Of a stretch of 59,572 bases of DNA, positions 11,299 to 20,740 are shown piece by piece; the stretch's first letter is position 1, and the number at the start of each line of letters is the position of its first letter. Source of the stretch: Pseudoneurospora amorphoporcata (Eukaryota > Ascomycota > Sordariomycetes > Sordariales > Sordariaceae); contig MU859270.1 of the NCBI GenBank assembly GCA_033297205.1, positions 1 to 59,572 on the forward strand. The letters are read 5' to 3'. The position numbers and the translations under genes are program-made. The notes under the pieces were generated by a model. The model had not been told where the DNA came from, made no database searches, and saw only the letters and a program-made list of their open reading frames with translations.

Positions 11299-11623
11299 CA
11301 GGAATTTCCCCAGATAATGCATGTACTTCGGCACGCCATTTTATATGCATTTAGAGGGCTCATGCACATACATCTCCACGACAAGACTTTGGCCCCGCTA
11401 GCATAGAAATTCTACGTGGCTTCCAGGGGGGTAGCATACAGTACCTGTTAACCCCTAAAACTGGGTGCTAATAAATGCATATATACCAATTTGGCAGACA
11501 AATTGACATGCAAATAGCAATCATGCAAATGCCCATACAAAATAACTGCGGACGGCCAGCTGTAAGCATTCTGAGGGCTTTATAGTACATTTTCAAGTGC
11601 ATGCACTTTCAGGGAAATTCCTG
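11299..11623. mobile_element. MITE-B copy 1, 325 bp, TA-flanked
   Basis: The left end reads CAGGAATTTCCCCAGATAAT and the right end is its imperfect inverted copy (...GGGAAATTCCTG), flanked by TA on each side (11297-11298 and 11624-11625). A second copy lies at 28287-28617, with matching ends and colinear blocks throughout (GCATTTAGAGG, CCTGTTA..CCTAAA, ATAAATGCATA, ACCAATTTG). This establishes a mobile repeat family. There is no ORF. Differences between the copies include many C/T and G/A transitions, consistent with RIP or ageing. Confidence 0.9.
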
Positions 11624-11657
11624 TACCTCAAGTCCCCGTCCCCGTCCCGAAAGCCTA

Positions 11658-11909
11658 CCGTAATAACTCGTCAAACTGGCCGAAAGCTAACCCTGTTTTT
11701 CTAGCAGATGTAGGGCAGGAATCAGCCCAGTCAGCCAACATACACCAGCAAATGTATCTGCCCAATTAGGGAAAACTGAAGGACATTGCCCTCCACGTTA
11801 ACTCGCATACATTTACATGTACAGGAAGCGGGCTGAGTCTGCCAGCTCCCTGTATATATCTGCCAGAAAAACAGGGTTAGCTTTCGGCCAGTTTGACGAG
11901 TTATTACGG
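11658..11909. mobile_element. MITE-C: 252-bp element with ~50-bp inverted repeats
   Basis: The left arm, beginning CCGTAATAACTCGTCAAACT at 11658, is repeated inverted at the right end (finishing at 11909), with one mismatch near base 43. TA flanks the arms at 11656-11657 and 11910-11911. The inverted symmetry continues five bases beyond the TA (AAGCC/GGCTT), so the true boundary could be slightly wider. There is no ORF. The termini resemble MITE-A, suggesting that both used the same or related transposase. Confidence 0.87.
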
Positions 11910-11911
11910 TA

Positions 11912-13160
11912 GGCTTGTTATTATTCGAGATTCAAGAAATGAACAAACCAGGTCACCCATGCAACCCACGATATCAAGCGATGCAAACTCGCGGAGGGCT
12001 TTAGAGACCAATCTACCTGGGGCGACCACTCAGCTTGTTTCGTAGACTCTTTCCATGCTTGTCAATTCAGCCTCACATCGAGGGTACGGAAGGATCTCGG
12101 AGTCGTTATACGCTGGGTTTCACCGTCCTTTTTTACAGCCCGCGGGTCGGGTGATGGGTACCTTATGCGAGCAGATGGGATTCGTGGGAAAGGGAACCCG
12201 AATGGCTTCGAGGGGTGACTTGTGCGACATGCAGGCACGATGATGATGCCCCTGCCTAGCTGGACTGAAGGAGAAGTGTTCCAGCTCATCTTCTCAGGCG
12301 GACGACTCGAACCATGAAGTTCAAGTTCCTGTTTCCCCGGCCCTTGACGATGCGATCTCTAGGTACACTATGTGCACTAACACCAAACTTCTTTTTTGTG
12401 CTCTCATCGAAAATTGCAACCTCAACTCGACACCATGCCATGCCATAACACCCTCTCCAACTCTCTCCATCTCACCGCGCTGTGAAGTGTTGTATTTTCA
12501 CTATTGTAACCCAAGTGGCATGTATTGGATTTCGAAAAAGGTATTATTATTATCTCTTTTGCGGCGTCAGACGTAACTCAGTACTCGGACTTTTGAAGTC
12601 AATTAATTCGTTCACTTGCAGAGAATCCGAGCAGACCGAGTTCGATAGTATCAACAGCAAAAAGAAGTGGTGATGACAGGTCGGTGTCGTCTTGTAGAAG
12701 ACCGGAGAGGCAAGAGGCCGGTCGTTGATGATCCCCTGCTGTTCCCCAACCTTTGGGTTTTTAGTTCGGCCATCATATTTCCCGGTCTGGACATGGTTCC
12801 TGCCCGTTAAAGCCACCAAGTTGGTGCATTATCGTCGAATCGTGGCTTGCATCGGGGAACACCCAAAAAGCAAGACGAAGCCTGGAACTGCAACGACTTA
12901 CCTGATCGTCATGGCACCAGCAAACTTGGTGCGTTCCGCCCTCGTAGGTTCTGTGAACCTCTTTGGGGTTGGTTGGACATGATTTGCAGGTGGAGGTTAC
13001 CCGGTCCGCATGCTGGATGGTGTGCATGGTTATGTACACCGATGTTGTATCCTTGTTTGCTGCCGTGTTGCCAACTCAACAACAACAACATGCAGTTGGA
13101 GTTCCAGACCATGGACATCCAAGCCCCCCTCCCCCTCTCTCTCAGTGTTGATCAACATGA
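11912..13160. other. 5' region of the GMC oxidoreductase gene
   Basis: This spacer lies between the MITE cluster and the GMC gene promoter. No gene with support was found. It is AT-richer than the flanking genes around 12480-12660. Confidence 0.5.
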
Positions 13161-13167
13161 TATAAGA
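13161..13167 (+). promoter_or_regulatory. TATA box of GMC oxidoreductase gene
   Basis: TATAAGA lies 74 bases before the ATG at 13235 and is followed by a pyrimidine-rich leader. Position and sequence fit a TATA element; this is inferred. Confidence 0.55.
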
Positions 13168-13234
13168 ACGACGTCTCCTCTCATACTCCCTTCTGTTTCT
13201 TTAGCTTCTCCATCAACCGAGAAACAACACCACC

Positions 13235-15193
13235 ATGATCCTCCGTCGTCTCCTAGGGCTGGCCTTAGCCGCCGCCCCTCTCGCCCACGCCGTCGAGCTC
13301 ACAGGCTATGAATACATCGTCGTCGGCTCCGGCGCCGGCGGCGGTCCGCTCGCCGCCCGCCTAGCCATGGCCGGCCACAAGACCCTCCTGATTGAAGCCG
13401 GCGACGACCAAGGCAACAACATCAACGTCACCGTGCCAGCCTACAACGCCCGGTCTAGCGAAGACGAGAAGATGTCCTGGGATTTCTACGTCCGCCACTA
13501 CCCCGACGACAAGCAGCAAGCCCGTGACTGGAAGACCAGCTACCGGCTCCCCGACGGCAGCATCTACACGGGCCTGTTCCCTCCCGAGGGGGCCGAGATG
13601 TTGGGAACCCTCTACCCACGCGCCGGCGTCCTGGGTGGCTGCACCGCCCACAACGCCCTCATCGCCGTGTACCCGCATCAGTCCGATTTCCAGTACCTGG
13701 CCGAGCTGACGGGCGACCAAGGCTGGTCACCAGACAACATGCGCAAGCACTTCGTTTCCATGGAAGACAAGAACTACGTCAACGGGCTGGACTCGGGCCA
13801 CGGCCGGGACGGCTGGCTTTCCACCGAGGTCATCCCCCTAACCATCGCACTCGAGGACCCCCAACTACTTTCTCTCGCGTTGGGAGGCGCCTTCGCCCTG
13901 GGAAACATCACCCAATCGCCCATCGACCTCGCCACCGTGCTGGCCGGTGATCTCAACGCCGACACCCTCGCCCGCGACAAGAAGCCCGCTTACTACCAGA
14001 CGATCCTCAGCACCAGAAACGGCGCCCGTTCCGGCTCTCGTGACTTCGTTGTCGCCGTGCGCGACGCGCGTAACCCCGACGGCAGCAAGAAGTACCCCTT
14101 GGACGTGCGGCTCAACTGCCACGTCACGAAAATCACCTTCAACACCACAGGGTCCGAGCCAGTAGCAACAGGCGTCGAATTCCTCAACGGCGCCCACCTC
14201 TACCGCGCCTCGCCCCTCTCCCCCAACCGCGCAAACAAGGTCCGTCCCCACCGCGCACCCGGTTCCGCCAAGGCTTCTCGCGAGGTCATCATCTCAGGCG
14301 GCGCCTACAACTCGCCCCAAATCCTCAAACTCTCGGGCATCGGTCCCCGCGCCGAACTCTCCAAGTTCGGCATTCCCGTCCTCGTCGACCTGCCAGGCGT
14401 AGGCGGTAACCTGCAAGACCACTACGAGATCGCCGTCAACGTCAAGGTGCCCAAGGACTGGTCCGTTTTGGAGGGATGCACCTTCCAGCTATACGACAAC
14501 ACCTCGGACCCGTGTCTCGACCGGTGGTTGAACCCCGTCTCGGGTGATCGCGGGATATATGCTTCGTCTGGCGTGGCAGTCGCCATGCTTTACAAGTCGA
14601 GCGTAACCGCCGATGACAGTTATGATGTGTTTACCTTTGGTGGTCCCGTAAATTTCGCCGGGTACTACCCCGGCTATTCAGTGGATCTCACGGCCGAGCA
14701 CGACTGGTGGACGTGGGCGATTCTGAAGGCTCACCCGCGGAACAGAGCCGGTAGCGTCACTTTGCGCTCGTCCAACCCGTTGGATACCCCCGTAATCAAC
14801 TACAACTACTTCGATTTCGGATCCGGCGATTACCAGGCCGACCTAACAGCTATGCGCGAAGCCGTCGGCCTGGCGCGCGACGCACTCAAGAGACAGGTCG
14901 TGCCCACGCAGGAGGTCAGGCCGGGCGCGGATAAGCAGAGCGATGGGGAGATTGAGCAGTACATCAAGGATGGAGCGTGGGGACATCACGCTTCTAGTAC
15001 GTGTCCGATTGGAGCGGATGGCGATCCGATGGCCGTTCTTGATAGCAAGTTTAGGGTTAGGGGCGTGAAGGGGTTGAGGGTCGTGGATGCGAGTGTGTAC
15101 CCCAGGATTCCGGGGACGTTTACGGCGGTTAGCACCTATCTGGCCGCCGAGAAGGCGGCGGTTGATATTTTGGAGGGGTTGAAGAAGAACTGA
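13235..15193 (+). CDS. Secreted GMC-family FAD oxidoreductase, 652 aa
   Basis: A single exon encodes 652 residues. Residues 1-19 (MILRRLLGLALAAAPLAHA) form a clear signal peptide. The FAD-binding motif VVGSGAGGGPLAARLA follows at about residues 30-45, with LIEAGDD at about 50-56. The GMC signature-2-like block SGGAYNSPQILKLSGIG is present, as is the C-terminal active-site region WGHHASSTCPIGAD, then GLRVVDASVYPRIPGTF. Such proteins (CAZy AA3-like) oxidise alcohols, sugars or related substrates outside the cell, often producing peroxide or reducing partners. The second catalytic position, usually His or Asn in an NP or NH context, here lies in IPGTFTAVSTY, so the canonical second residue is not obvious. 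The substrate cannot be assigned. Confidence 0.92.
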   Translation: MILRRLLGLALAAAPLAHAVELTGYEYIVVGSGAGGGPLAARLAMAGHKTLLIEAGDDQGNNINVTVPAYNARSSEDEKMSWDFYVRHYPDDKQQARDWKTSYRLPDGSIYTGLFPPEGAEMLGTLYPRAGVLGGCTAHNALIAVYPHQSDFQYLAELTGDQGWSPDNMRKHFVSMEDKNYVNGLDSGHGRDGWLSTEVIPLTIALEDPQLLSLALGGAFALGNITQSPIDLATVLAGDLNADTLARDKKPAYYQTILSTRNGARSGSRDFVVAVRDARNPDGSKKYPLDVRLNCHVTKITFNTTGSEPVATGVEFLNGAHLYRASPLSPNRANKVRPHRAPGSAKASREVIISGGAYNSPQILKLSGIGPRAELSKFGIPVLVDLPGVGGNLQDHYEIAVNVKVPKDWSVLEGCTFQLYDNTSDPCLDRWLNPVSGDRGIYASSGVAVAMLYKSSVTADDSYDVFTFGGPVNFAGYYPGYSVDLTAEHDWWTWAILKAHPRNRAGSVTLRSSNPLDTPVINYNYFDFGSGDYQADLTAMREAVGLARDALKRQVVPTQEVRPGADKQSDGEIEQYIKDGAWGHHASSTCPIGADGDPMAVLDSKFRVRGVKGLRVVDASVYPRIPGTFTAVSTYLAAEKAAVDILEGLKKN

Positions 15194-16178
15194 AGGGTGG
15201 GCTGTGAATGCTTTGGAGTTTACGGCAAGGGAGTGGGGCAGACGGGACTGGGTTTAGGAAGCTATCATGAGCAATGTGTTTTGTAATCATGAGATAATAA
15301 TATCACTTGAAGTTCTTTATGAGATTTGGCATTCTTGTTGGCCTCTTTGTGGGAAGCGATACGCTGAATCAAAGAAAGAAGTGATGATATTGTGGATGAT
15401 GACGAAAGAAAGCGCTACGGGAAGAAAAAGAAAGAAGGACAAAATACTGGTGTGGTCTGGAAGTGAAAGTGGGCCAAGTGCCAGCCAACCTTACCAGGTG
15501 GCGGCGGCCCAACACTCTTTCTTGTGGTTTGGTATCTTGAAGGGTAAAATAAAGCAGGGGAAGTAATTGAACTAAAAATGTTGTGTAACTTTGTGGTGAT
15601 GTTTGGAGTTTATGGCATGGGGGCGAGGGACCGTGCTATGGACTGGGATTTAAATGGAGGGAAGGGATCATTAGCATTTCTCTTGTAATCATGGTATACT
15701 CAGTTGATCTTCTGAATGATAACTTGTTAATGATGATAGCTGGCTACTATCGTATGCGTTTGGTACCTCGTGTTGTGTGAGGTGAACGTCCGATCGACTG
15801 AATCTGGTTCTGGCTGTTCATCCTCCGCGTGTGCTGCTTCGATATTGATTCCCATGACCTTGACTGCCGCGTCCTCGTAGTTTATCTTCACGACGTCTCT
15901 CGCCACTTGCTTGTTTGTATCTGCTGGTTATATTCCAGACGACGCCAATACCTGAGCCATGCGCGATCCTTAGAATTCCCTCGAAGTGCGTTGAGGAAGG
16001 CCTGAAAGATCAGAAGCGGACAGGAAAAAAAAAAAAAAAGGGCCAAGGCGGAGGGAGGGTGACGACTCGTCATGGGACGGCTTCGACTGATCGTAACTGC
16101 GCTGAATCAAAGAGTGATGGCTCGCTGGTGATGATGATTGGTATAAGCAACGGGAGGGTGCCAACGACGAAAGATGAA
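15194..16178. other. Intergenic, convergent 3' ends
   Basis: The GMC gene (plus) and the PTH11-like gene (minus) converge here. It holds both 3' UTRs. A 15-base A run occurs near 16026-16040. No gene was recognised. Confidence 0.55.
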
Positions 16179-17542
16179 CTACGTCTTCGGCGGCCATGAA
16201 GACGTGGAATCCGAGTGGTGATTTCCTTCAAACAACGGGTCTCTGTGGGAGGATCTCGTAACGATAACGTGTCTGGGGAACTGTCCAGAAAGCATCACAG
16301 TTAGTCTTCCTCTTCTTCTTCGTTGCTCTCACTCCTTTGGGAGAAAGCCAACTTACATGTGCCCCATCAAACGGCACCGCTGTCTCCGTCTCAAGCAGCA
16401 CCGCATTGCTACCTCTAGGCCCTGACGGTCCTTCCCTCCTTGAGAACATGGAGTTTGTGCGTTCCCTCAACAACACCGGCGGTCCCCTCGGTCCATGTTC
16501 AATGTCGTACGCGGCTCCGGATGTAGCGCTGGCGAATCCGAGCTTGCGGCCAATTTGGGTCATCAGCGGGCGAAGAGTGGCCAAACTACCTGCTGTGATG
16601 GCCAGACATAGTTCCACGCTGGACCAGATAGCTACGTTGGCTGTGAGGGTGATCGAGTTCGGGCTCTTGATTTGCTGGTGAAAGTATGGCATGCGGGCTA
16701 TGACTGCGCAGCTTGCACTGTTGGGGTCTTGAAGTTAGCGAGTGGTTCGAGGAACACAGAAGGGGGGCATGAAGCAAGTAAATACGTACAGACACCCCAT
16801 GCCCATCAGTGTCATGAGGGCAATCCTAGTCTTGAGCTCTATCTGAAGATGGTAAACGATCCAAGCTGGGAGCAGCGCATAGACGAGATCGGTAACAATG
16901 TTGAAGACACTGCACGTGTATTCCACGGCGAGAACGCTCCCGTCGCTAACACACCTCCCTTCTTCTCCCTGTAATCTGTCCCAAAAGAAGGAGATAGGTT
17001 GGCATTGTAATATCGAAAAAGCGGTAAATGTTATGCTATTGGAGATTGTAATTATTACGGCGCCGCGGATAATGCGTCTGTGGCTTTTGTTGATGGTGGT
17101 GAGGCGTAGCAGGAACCAACTGACAGACAGCTTGGCGAACAGGATGGTGAAGGCGTAGGCGCTGTAGCAGGCCCACCAGAACTGAGAACATGGTCAGGTC
17201 AGGTCAGCAAAGAACTCGGTCGGCCTTGGCCCTTTGGAGCAAGAAGAGACATGGGGGATGAGCGGCACCGACCTTTGTAACTTCTACATTGCTCTTCGAC
17301 TTGGAGGAGTCATCATCACGATGGCCAGTCCACTGGCGGAGCCCGCTCATAGCAAAGGCAACGTATACCGTGAAGCAGGCCATGGACATGAACATGAGAA
17401 TATCGTCAACCCCAAAGCAGTCCCTTCTGACCCAGATACGGGTGTAGGCGCGAAGGGCGACGGCGATGAACGCGAGTGTCCACGAGACGAGGTCGACGGC
17501 CATCATCTCTCCGCCGCGATCGCTCTTGTCAGCCAAATCCAT
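16179..17542 (-). CDS. PTH11/SAT4-like integral membrane protein, 374 aa
   Basis: Four exons (17542-17273, 17181-16790, 16717-16357, 16280-16179) keep frame and give 374 residues. The last intron has a GTAAGT donor and a CTAAC branch. The protein has the layout of the fungal rhodopsin-like domain (PTH11-related, SAT4 family): a first membrane helix VDLVSWTLAFIAVALRAYTR followed by the conserved DCFGVDDILMF, then further hydrophobic segments including AYAFTILFAKLSVSWFLLRL, VFNIVTDLVYALLPAWIVYHL and the later ANVAIWSSVELCLAITAGSL. The cytoplasmic tail is Pro/Arg/Ser-rich. Family members sit in the plasma membrane and some act as surface-sensing GPCR-like receptors in plant pathogens; the ligand here is unknown. 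The loop between helices 2 and 3 is short and highly charged (GHRDDDSSKSKSN). Confidence 0.85.
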
Positions 17543-18061
17543 GATGGGTGGGCAAGATGGTTGAGGCCAAGTTCAACCTGCTTCAGAAAGGAAGAGGGGT
17601 GAAGGATGAGACGCGGCCGCCTGAGGTTTCAAAAAAATGGTGGAGGTTGTTGACATGGTGGGAAGCGCTATCATCCCAACAACAATGTGGCAATGGAAAC
17701 GCCGACGATGTTGCTTGTTTTCGAGGGCGAACAGGAGCAGCATCTCATCCAGACTTTGGGTACAAACATGGCATCAAAAGCTGGAGGCTCAATATTATCT
17801 GCTGTGCGGCAGGGAATCTACTCGAAGAAGCGTCAGCGCAAGTTGGATGTAATCAGTAATCAGGGAGGGTGGAAGTGCAAAAAGAAGAAATCAACACACC
17901 CTGTAGCGGCTTGTTGAAGGCCGCTCTCGTCCCAAGGTTTGGCATGTTGCCGACGGGTTGACCCTTGGTGTTGCATATCCTGGGACGGAATTGAAATTGT
18001 GACGGGGAGCGTTTGAAGTTGGCCCTAGAATGAGTATTCAGTTTTGTTACCAACAGCTCAC
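17543..18061. other. 5' flank of PTH11-like gene
   Basis: This is the promoter-side region of the minus-strand PTH11-like gene up to the LTR-like block. No additional gene is supported. Confidence 0.5.
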
Positions 18062-18189
18062 TGTCAGAAATGAGGGTTTACAGAGGTGATGATTATATAA
18101 CTTGGCGGGTCTCTAGTATATTACATTAACCAGATTTTCTGTGAGGGATTTCTAGGCACACAGAACTCAACATAATACAAATCTTCTCC
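18062..18189. repeat. Left copy of ~128-bp direct repeat (LTR-like)
   Basis: This begins TGTCAGAAATGAGGG and ends ...CTTCTCC. It is repeated in the same orientation at 18682-18810, with long identical blocks (CCAGATTTTCTGTGAGGGAT and following). Most differences are transitions (TGTCAG versus TATTAG, GGCGGGT versus AGCGGAT), as expected from RIP. The TG start suggests a retrotransposon LTR. No flanking target duplication was found. Confidence 0.75.
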
Positions 18190-18587
18190 TGTTACAAACT
18201 TAAGTGATGACACGGGCCCACCGAACCATCGGGAACATAACAGCCACGTGAAGGCTGGGCAATGAAACCCCACCAGGGGTAAGAGCCAGGATCAGAGCAA
18301 GGAGGGGCTCATAACTGCCAAGACAGGCTCATGAGCCAGGAAGAAGCTCATGAGCCAAGCTACGACCAATGAGCCAGACGCATGTAGCTAGAAGGCACCA
18401 AGGTATAAAAGGACGACTGGAGAACTCAGATTGTCAGATAGTTCTGCAGTAGTCAACAGATCATCATCATTGAGACTAGTATAACGCTACCATACTTGTC
18501 GTGAACCTTTTGGCTTCACCGAACGTCTTCTGATAGTCTTCACCTTCAGCTATCCCATTTAGGCAGATTAGACTGCCGTTCGTCACA
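18190..18587 (+). mobile_element. Gypsy-type solo LTR (398 bp) inside the direct-repeat pair
   Basis: The segment begins TGTTACAAAC and ends GTTCGTCACA, so it has TG...CA ends. It contains a TATA box (TATAAAA at 18404-18410) followed by an R-like region. The same architecture, with TGTTAC start, TATATAAGGAC and GTTCGTCACA end, occurs in the solo LTR at 43390-43700, supporting membership of a related Ty3/gypsy LTR group. There is no matching 5-bp target duplication (TCTCC versus GACCG), so it may be rearranged. No coding sequence is attached. Confidence 0.6.
18306..18375. repeat. Array of GGCTCATGAGCC-type palindromes
   Basis: Four spaced motifs occur within 70 bases: GGCTCAT, the perfect palindrome GGCTCATGAGCC, AGCTCATGAGCC and AATGAGCC. 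They lie in the presumed U3 part of the LTR, about 30 bases before its TATA box, where enhancer or repressor sites of retroelements typically sit. The role as protein-binding sites is inferred. Confidence 0.7.
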
Positions 18588-18681
18588 GACCGCCAGAGGA
18601 AATAAAAATGGGAGAAAAATTATAAATAGCTTTATTTGTACTAGCTTTCTAAATACCTTACCTAGTATAATTAGGAGAGTA

Positions 18682-18810
18682 TATTAGAAATAAGGGTTTA
18701 TAAGGGTAATAATCATGTAACTTAGCGGATCTCTAGTATATTGCATTGACCAGATTTTCTGTGAGGGATTTCTAGGTATACAGAACTCAATACAATACAC
18801 AGTCTTCTCC
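18682..18810. repeat. Right copy of ~128-bp direct repeat (LTR-like)
   Basis: This is the second copy of the repeat at 18062-18189, colinear throughout and ending at the same CTTCTCC. It is richer in A/T, and the preceding 90 bases are also very AT-rich, suggesting that this side was hit harder by C-to-T mutation. Confidence 0.75.
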
Positions 18811-19266
18811 CTACTTCCATATTACCCCTGCACGTACTAATATCCTACACCAGGTAGCTCTAGCTAGTGTATGGGCTGGTAATATCTAGCCTAGAGCCAA
18901 TCACAGGAGACGGCGCGTTCCTGTTGTGTCTAGACACCCTCGCGTGTCGAACCAATGATGAGGTCATGTAATAGTGGTCTGTGCTCCCCTCCCTATCGCT
19001 TCTGGCATCCAGCTCCTACCTTGTAGGCTAGTGTATCGACGACGACAACGCGTTGCGCTTTCGGTTTCGCTCTTTCCCTTTTGTCTCGTTGCAACATATG
19101 ACGTGCAGCTTTTCATCTTACATCCCAGGTGTAATCCCCCGTCACCAACCTTAAAAACTTGCTTCTCGACTGCAGAGAACCGAAGCATCTGTTAGGCTAC
19201 CGGCCTTATTCACCACTGAAGCGACAGTCAACACCAACGATTTCCATCACCAGATTCGCGGTCAGC
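18811..19266. other. Promoter region of MDR reductase gene
   Basis: This is the spacer between the LTR-like block and the reductase start. No clear TATA box and no gene were seen. Confidence 0.5.
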
Positions 19267-20310
19267 ATGTCGTCCGATATCCCCCCTACGATGCGCGCCT
19301 GGCAGTATTCGCAGGCCACTGGTGGCCTGGAAGCGAACCTGGTGCTCAAGGACCATGTTCACGTGCCCACCCTCTCGCCGCGTGTGGGCGACAACGAGCT
19401 GCTCATCGAGGTTCTTAGCGCGAGCATCAACCCTTCGGACTACAAGGTCGCCGAACTGCCCCTGAATCTGGGCCGCGCTGTCGTCCGCACTCCTGCCACT
19501 CCCGCCTGGGACTTTTGCGGCCGTGTCGTCAAGACCACCAACACCGTCGACAACTTCCGCGTCGGCGAGATTGTGTTTGGCCGTCTACCCCCTACTCGGC
19601 AGGGCGCCTGTGGTCAATACATCGTGGCTTCGGCAACGGCATGTGCCTCCCTGCCCTCGGGTGTCGGCGTTGACGAGGCTGCCTCCATCCCCTGTGCCGG
19701 ATTGACCGCCTACCAGACCATTGCTCCCAACGTCAAGCCTGGCGACAAGGTCTTCCTCAATGGCGGTTCCGGTGGTGTCGGTTCCTTTGGCGTCCAGATT
19801 GCAAAGGCCCTCGGCTGTCATGTCACTGTCTCGTGCTCGGCCGCCAAAGCTGAGCAATGCAAGGCTCTTGGCGCCGACGACATCATTGATTACACAGCTG
19901 TCGATGTCTGCCAGGCCCTGCGAGAACGCGGCCAAGTCTTCAAGCTCTGTGTCGATAATGTCGGTTTGCCGGCGGAACTGTACAAGGCCGGCGATGACTA
20001 TCTCCTGCCCGATGGAAAGTTTGTGCAGGTTGGCGGGCCCATGTCTTTGGCTGCCGTGTCTTCGACCATGTCCAGGCTATTGAGACCCTCCTTTCTCGGT
20101 GGCGGAAAACGCAAGTTTCAGTTGTACACATTGATGGGCGATCAACACCAGGACTTGACGATACTCGGCCAGATGGTCACAGAGGGCAAGATCAAGCCTG
20201 TGGTCGAGCATGCCTATGACTTTGAGGATGTTCCGACAGCCTTCAAGGACCTCAGGAAGGGCAAGACGCACGGCAAGCTGGTCATTCACGTTTCTGATAA
20301 GAAGGCATGA
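19267..20310 (+). CDS. MDR-family NADPH-dependent reductase/quinone oxidoreductase, 347 aa
   Basis: A single-exon gene of 347 residues starts at the ATG at 19267 (MSSDIPPTMRAWQYSQ), although the open frame extends further upstream. The N-terminal GroES-like domain contains SASINPSDYKVAELP and WDFCGRVV. The Rossmann part has GGSGGVGSFGVQIAKALG, the NADPH motif of the zinc-independent branch of the medium-chain dehydrogenase family. The zinc-ligand pattern of classical alcohol dehydrogenases is absent. The C-terminal block GKIKPVVEHAYDFEDVPTAF is typical of quinone oxidoreductase/RTN4IP1-like proteins. It likely reduces an enone or quinone in the cytosol; the exact substrate is unknown. No secondary-metabolite neighbours suggest a polyketide trans-enoyl reductase role. 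Confidence 0.9.
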   Translation: MSSDIPPTMRAWQYSQATGGLEANLVLKDHVHVPTLSPRVGDNELLIEVLSASINPSDYKVAELPLNLGRAVVRTPATPAWDFCGRVVKTTNTVDNFRVGEIVFGRLPPTRQGACGQYIVASATACASLPSGVGVDEAASIPCAGLTAYQTIAPNVKPGDKVFLNGGSGGVGSFGVQIAKALGCHVTVSCSAAKAEQCKALGADDIIDYTAVDVCQALRERGQVFKLCVDNVGLPAELYKAGDDYLLPDGKFVQVGGPMSLAAVSSTMSRLLRPSFLGGGKRKFQLYTLMGDQHQDLTILGQMVTEGKIKPVVEHAYDFEDVPTAFKDLRKGKTHGKLVIHVSDKKA

Positions 20311-20740
20311 GGGGACAGATGGGCTTTTTTCTGCCGGACTTGGTCTTTACTGCAGCATCCCCGCTTTCCCTGCGGACGATATGCTCGTGAAAAGCACCAT
20401 GCTCCACGCATCAGCCATAGCCATCATATAAAAGCTTCTTGCTACCGTCATCAGACCCTTTTGCTTCCCGTCACAGCCTCCGTCAAGTCCAAAAATGCAC
20501 AAGGTTACTGACACATTTTCACTTGCTGCTCTGCTTCTGGAAGTACAAGAGCGCCTGGGTATGCTTGAACTAAATGTCCCATCGCATTGTCAAACCCATT
20601 ACCGCTATATTTTCTGGCCTTACCATTCGGCTTTTGTCAACGGCTATTGATAATCTTCGCCTCGGTTTCGGTTTCAGCGAACCGGACATTTCAAATACCA
20701 GCTGTTCATAACCACGAAAAGCAGACTCCTCCCCTCGGTA
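20311..20740. other. Spacer between reductase and RBR ligase genes
   Basis: This holds the reductase 3' UTR and the promoter or leader of the RBR gene. No other feature was recognised. Confidence 0.5.

Noticed and set aside
16735..17181. Suspected frameshift in the PTH11-like gene
   Set aside because: Rechecking the bases near 16952-16970 showed a continuous frame (…QGEEGRCVSDG…), so exon 2 is intact.
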